NCBI RefSeq assembly: GCF_036324505.1
Contig: NC_086368.1
Span: 27,417,878-27,481,877 of the forward strand
Length of the DNA stretch: 64,000 nt
Direction of reading: 5' to 3'
From: Eleginops maclovinus
Lineage: Eukaryota; Chordata; Actinopteri; Perciformes; Eleginopidae
Below the pieces are notes generated by a model. It had not been told where the DNA came from. It made no database searches and was given only the letters and a program-made list of their open reading frames with translations. Each line of letters begins with the position of its first letter. Within the stretch, counting starts at the first letter, position 1. Positions 58,801-64,000 of the stretch are shown here, in pieces. A program made the translations under genes and the position numbers.

Positions 58801-60079
58801 GGAGGTTATCCTGCTGAATAAAACAAGTAAATATCATAAACCTTTGTTTGCCAAATATCGTATTTTCTGCAAAATCCAATGGAAAAATCCCATTTCTTCT
58901 CAATAGGCCCCTTGCGATGATGACTTCCTGTTCTAATGTACTACATATACATCATAACCGCAGTTCTCGCCAGTATTCTCTGGAGCAGTGTGTCTATTTC
59001 CAGTCTACAGTCCAGCCGTTTTATATAATATAAATATGCATTAGGGTTACATTAATATTGATCCTTGAAAAGTGAGACTTCCTGTTAAAATCCTTCTCTT
59101 TGTAGTACACTTTTGCTCACAAAAAGAGGATACATACATACAGAAGCAATTCTACAATAAGTGAGAAATGCTCCACACACATGAAATATTAAAACATGTA
59201 ATACATATGAATTATGAATATGGTTTCCAGGCAGTGTTATGGCAGTAGGTGCAAAGCAACACAGAAGTGAATGACCGTCCTGCCCTGCTCCACCCAGCCA
59301 TGTGCATTTGCTCTTGTGTCAATGGAGGCGTATCGATCCCAGTGAAATGTCAAACGTGTCATCGAAACAGTCTTTCCGTTATCTAATTTGCTTTGTTTGT
59401 TTATGTTTTTGAAGGTTCTGATGGCAGCATGAAGCCCGTCTTGGCTGAGACTGTGTGGAGGCGGATGGAAGAGCGACTGCACCGTCTGCAGATTGCTGAC
59501 TAGATCCTCATTATGCAAAAGACAACCATTTATCCAGTCATCGGTCACCTTCGTCAGGGGTTCTGAAGCAATTTTGAAAAAATAAATCATCAATTTTTTC
59601 ACACAAAAACTGAAGTGGCTGCACGAACGTGTAATAGCCTCATTAAATATCGTTGCTTTCATGTCATTGGACACAAAACTCCTGAAGGAATAGTTCCATT
59701 TTGTCTGAATCCACTGTGAATTGACTTCAGAAAAAGAAATAATTAACATCAGAAACAATCAATTACTAGCATTATTTATTACAGCCATCTGAGTTACTTG
59801 ATATATGTTTTTGTAGTGTAATTAATGTACAAAATGTAATGTATGAACATTTAATTAAAATGATGTTTTATTATATAATACTGAAAAAGTAAAAACATTT
59901 AAAAATAATTAAATAGATAAATTATTCTGGTAAAGACCAATAATAAATACAAACTAACGGCCCATAAGATTCAAATTTAACCATTTCAACAATTAAAATC
60001 ACTTAATCAAACTAAAGGTGCAGCTATAAAGGAATGATTTCAGTTCATTTGTTTCAGACAATAGAAATACCACTGTCAT
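58801..60079. other. non-coding
   Basis: The 173-codon minus-strand frame at 59237-59758 has no family similarity that I recognise and is probably chance. The rest is AT-rich. Confidence 0.5.
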
Positions 60080-60300
60080 GTTGGCATCTGTGGGGTAAAT
60101 GCTGTGTCCTGTTAGCTTAGCTTAGCACAAAGACTTGAAACAGAGGGGAAGTAACTGGCTCTGTCAGAGGGTAACAACATCTATACATCAGCACCTCTAA
60201 AGCTCATGAATGTACATGTTATATCTTGTTTCTAGGGTAAACAATGTTCAGCTGGGATATCTCCTCCTGTGAGTTGAGAAAATCAAATGCTTTTTTTGGG
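60080..60300 (+). repeat. dispersed teleost repeat (GTTAGCTTAGCTTAGCACAAAG type)
   Basis: CCTGTTAGCTTAGCTTAGCA, CAAAGACTTGAAACAGAGGG, CAGCACCTCTAAAGCTCATG and TGTTATATCTTGTTTCTAGG, blocks remembered from an abundant fish MITE. Confidence 0.65.
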
Positions 60301-63300
60301 TTTATTTTGCATCCAATTGGGTTGGACACATCAAATCCACAGTTTGAGAAGACTATAGGAGTTAGGGCTAGCTGCTAGTGAAGAGCTACAGGTCACACAG
60401 GCTTTGAAAATCCATAGCAAAACTCACAGACTGCCACATGCTAAAATAAAGGCGTTGTCAAAACCACTTCATAACGGCTAATGGTGAGCAACGATGACTC
60501 AGGTGCAGATACAGTTGAGTTTGCTTCTGCCCAGAAGTGCTGACTTATCCATTCTTAAATCCCAGACCAACTCCCAAAACAAACACCTGCTTTAGTGACA
60601 GAAGCAGTAAATAGGAAGCTCAAATTAAATTAAACACTTGAATTAGGAATCTCTCTTCCAATATAGCTCCATCAAGTTTCATTTTGATTAAACCATACCA
60701 TGTGTGGGAGAGAGTCGGTCTTTAGTACGAATAGAGCAAGCAAGTTAAAAGAGAACCACCAGCAGCTAAATAGGAACAGCTTTAATATATACAGCACATA
60801 CCCAGCAATGAAGTGACAATGCACCATTTCACTCCCACATTTTCACATCTGTTACGCAACGTGTGCAAATGCAAAGCACTTTAGAAGGGAAACGTTTACA
60901 GTGAGGGCTTCCCACTCGCAGTTGTTGATCGCAGTAAATACGACAATAACTTGAAGAACACCGGAGACGTTGTTGTTCATGGATTTCCTTTTCCTCCGCA
61001 GGACAACAGCCTTTTTTCATTGTGTTGTATTGTTGAGCAACGGTGAATAAAACACCTCGGTAAAACAAAATCACATCTGAAAAAAGGGGGATGTTCTTTC
61101 ACAGTCATCTTGACATCTCTTCGTGCCAAGGATTATGAAAGTACTTGAATAAGAATTTTGAGTATTCAGTACTGTGGCTGCATGTAGCTTCTCTCTCTGC
61201 TGAATGTAGGAGATGCATATTGTATCGGTACCAAATGACATGCTTTTAAAGTCTTTAATGGAGCCATTTTCCATTTCTGAAAAGACACCGTGGTGCTTCC
61301 AAATGTGACAGCCATTCCCTTTGATAGCATTTTTAAAACTCAAATCCATCATTGATGCACAAAGCTGCTCCGCGGTACCAAGAAGGCCAACAAAACCTGC
61401 ATTATTGCGTAACCATTTTATCCGCCTCTTTTCTCTCATTGCCCAACAGTTATGATCCCACAATCAAATGTACCTACATACATAAATTCACTGGTGCTAA
61501 TTTTGGATTTTGCCATCTCCAGAAGCAGAAGATTAGTGCATTATTAGTCATATTGCGTTTACTTTTTTGTGTCTGGATATAAGTCATTGCTTTCTATTTC
61601 CTGTGTGTGAATTGATGATTGAAAATGTAGACTTTATGGAAAAGTATCAAATAGCCAGTCGTCGATCACATTGGGGTGAAGATTATATTATAGTTTGAAG
61701 TTATCCTTCCAGTAGGTTTCATTCTATGCAAGTTATTCACAAATCTGTCATAACCTCGGTCAATTTTGGGGGTAAAAAGGGGGCGGGACACAGAGCAGTT
61801 TTCCTCCAATCGGAACAATAGGCAGGTTGTAACTTGTATGGCTCGATAGGAATATGTGTGAATGCTGTTTCGCCTTCACTGTAACCCTTAAACATACCAT
61901 ATTTCTGTCCTCTCTGCCTTCACCTGAACTGACCGCCTCACCAAAGGAACAGAAAAGAATCAGAGGAGGGACTGAAACAGACTTTTCACTCAGAGAGAAA
62001 GAGAGAGGCAGTGGGCATGCATCCAGTCCTCAGCTTCACTCCACTGTTTGTATAGAGCCATTCATCTCCTTATTAGGATCAGTGCTGCGGCTGAAAGGAA
62101 GCTACAGGAGCTCTCTGTTATTGGTGTCAATGTCAGAGGATTTGAAAAGATGCTGAACAGGGAACTCAATGCTGTTTGTCTGAGTAAAGACACGGCCGGA
62201 CACAGAGACCATGGTCTGTAATCAAGGCTAAAGACTGCATTAAATCAAATAACTATTCATAATTTACACGGCACTTACTTTTAATCATGTATTTCATGCC
62301 CATCTTTTTCTCTTTGAACTTGTTCTAATTTGTATTTGATATGATAACTCTGCTTGTATCTCAGCATTTGCTACGAGAACAAACACTAAGTCAAGATACT
62401 GGGAAACAGACCTTAAACACGGCATTAGAGTCACTAAAGACAATTTTCCAGATCCTTTAACGTACATTTGACCTCTGTATTTAATTTTAGGATTGACAAA
62501 ATAGTGCTTCATGATCACTGATCGTGGGACCCTGTTTCTCAGATTTCATGATCATATTTCATACACCATGTTGTTGGCCAGCCTATGTTATTATATTAGG
62601 CTGATTTCTAAACTCTCTCACAGGGTTCACCCTCAATCTTGGAGCACATTTTCCATTTGTGGAGCAGTTTTGACTTTAAAGCGACGGACAAACACTTGTA
62701 CCATGTATTGCAAAACTGTATATCACTCATCACAGATAAAACAGGAGAAAAGTTTCTCTTGGGGTTTAAGTTTTTATGATTAAGCTTAGGTTGGGATTTA
62801 AGTTTTCAATGTTAGGATTAGTTTTCACTGTCCTACCAATCTGTGGGTGGGTGTGTTTGTGTAGTTATTTGTCATGGAGTTGTTGCACCAGTTTTTCTGA
62901 ATATCTGTGGGGCTGTGCTTCTGGTCCAGGTGCGATTTTTCTCTCGGTTTTAAATTTGTGTCGGAAAGTGTTTGAATATGGTGTTGTAGAATATTGTGAT
63001 GGTCTGTTTGCAAAGATTGCCCGGGCATCTGATTGCTTTCAATGTTTTTTGTAAAGCACTTTGAATTCTGTTGAAATGTGCTATGATTAGGGTTAGGGTT
63101 AAACGTGCCTTGCCATAATACCACTCAGGAACACGTTAGAGTTGTCTTGTAAACATCTTTTGGGCAGAATCAGTCAAGCAGCACTACTATGTGGAGAACC
63201 AACTGTGGTTTTGCTAAATGGCAGCTGAAAGCCAACACCAAGCATCTGAATCTGTGGACTGGAGTGTTTGGCAGTGCCATGTGCTGTTGGCTTATAAGTG

Positions 63301-64000
63301 TCTGGTGAAATTGCTGCATGAAAACTGCTACCAGAGGGACATCCATCACGCCATGAATTATAAAAGAGCCTCTCATTATCGCAGCCAACATAAAAGAAAA
63401 GGAGAAGAGAAATCGATGCATGACACAGAATCCATGAATGATCAGCATGTGCAGAGCGGGGCGTTTAATGCCGGCCAGCAAAGAACAAAAAATTCTCTCC
63501 AAAAAAAAACACGAGACCATTAGAGAACAGCATGTGGTTGATAACACTTTATAATTTTTTTAAAACAGAGGGAGTTTCTGCTGATGCCAAAACAATGAGT
63601 GGTTTCCGTTACTGGGGAGTGGCCCTGCTGCTCATGAGTGCAGGTGGGGAAGAGAAGTGAGAGTGTTGTGCGAGATGAGATAAGGACACACGAGTGATCA
63701 AAACAACGAGAGCACAGCAGTTTCAGATTGCAGGAGTAGCACAACACAAAATACAACAATATTGCATTTCCTCGACAAACCGCTGCTGCCTGCTGATCAG
63801 CATGACTTTGGGATTTGTGCTAAACTCCACTCTGGGCTCCATTGTTGAAACCCTCCCAACAAGGCCAGCTAATGGAGTTGTGCAGCGATGACATGTTTTT
63901 GTAGGCCGACCAAGAAGCTCAAGGGCTCCGTCGACAAAAACCAATGGGATTTCTCCATTGAATACAAGATCTGTTGCAAACACACGGTTATGAAACGTAC
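60301..64000. other. non-coding
   Basis: Only the L2-like tail at 63040-63120 is recognised. No exon of a neighbouring gene could be supported up to the right edge. Confidence 0.5.
63040..63120 (+). repeat. L2-like LINE 3' tail
   Basis: TTGTAAAGCACTTTGAATTC, GAAATGTGCTATGATTAGGG and TGCCTTGCCA. Confidence 0.55.

Noticed and set aside
59237..59758. 173-codon minus-strand frame
   Set aside because: Longest unexplained frame on the right side, but no recognisable domain or conserved motif; probably chance.
63087..63101. telomere-like TTAGGGTTAGGG
   Set aside because: Only two units within an L2-like tail; too short to be an interstitial telomere.

Overview
This is a vertebrate, almost certainly ray-finned fish (teleost), nuclear genomic window. 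The evidence is a multi-exon gene with GT/AG introns, long dinucleotide microsatellites, tRNA-derived SINE sequence, L2-like LINE tails and several terminal-inverted-repeat DNA transposon families of the kind that fill teleost genomes. Nothing prokaryotic is present: no operons, CRISPR arrays or ribosomal RNA.

Region 1 to 21,382, minus strand: the 5' two thirds of one gene, epb41l1, encoding band 4.1-like protein 1 (protein 4.1N), a membrane-cytoskeleton adaptor. Fourteen well-supported coding exons and one candidate cassette exon can be placed with splice sites and compatible phases. Read from right to left they give a start codon at 21,290, the N-terminal headpiece, a complete FERM domain (lobes F1, F2, F3), the FERM-adjacent segment, an acidic linker, a 36-nt microexon, the segment around [11 protein letters not shown], and an unusually large acidic and serine-rich exon that runs off the left edge. 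The C-terminal domain and 3' UTR lie outside the window to the left. The first visible exon begins with an acceptor, so the promoter and at least one 5' untranslated exon lie farther right. Where in 21.4 to 64 kb, or beyond, could not be seen.

Region 21,383 to 64,000: no host protein-coding exon was recognised. This is probably the first intron and/or upstream flank of epb41l1. It is made of transposon remnants and simple repeats. The notable ones are: (a) a decayed hAT transposase gene at 38.0 to 41.8 kb (TTF-type zinc finger, RNase H-like core, dimerisation tail) that still shows its intron but carries a stop, a 14-bp duplication and a further frameshift; (b) a 934-bp hAT element at 34.88 to 35.81 kb with a perfect 8-bp target duplication and a remnant BED zinc finger, nested inside another repeat; (c) a 596-bp hAT-type MITE at 26.97 to 27.57 kb with a perfect 8-bp target duplication and internal tandem repeats; (d) a MITE family in at least nine copies or fragments carrying CCAAT, GC-box and CRE-like motifs; (e) a GGGACAGTTCA-type MITE family inside epb41l1 introns, one copy holding a 14-bp minisatellite.

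No new biological system is evident. The most testable points are the large epb41l1 exon, the low-complexity tracts placed at its splice sites (G17, CA repeat, GACA repeat, tandem CAGCAG acceptor), and the nested and duplicated transposon architecture at 36.8 to 42 kb. Relationships to named families were recalled, not searched.
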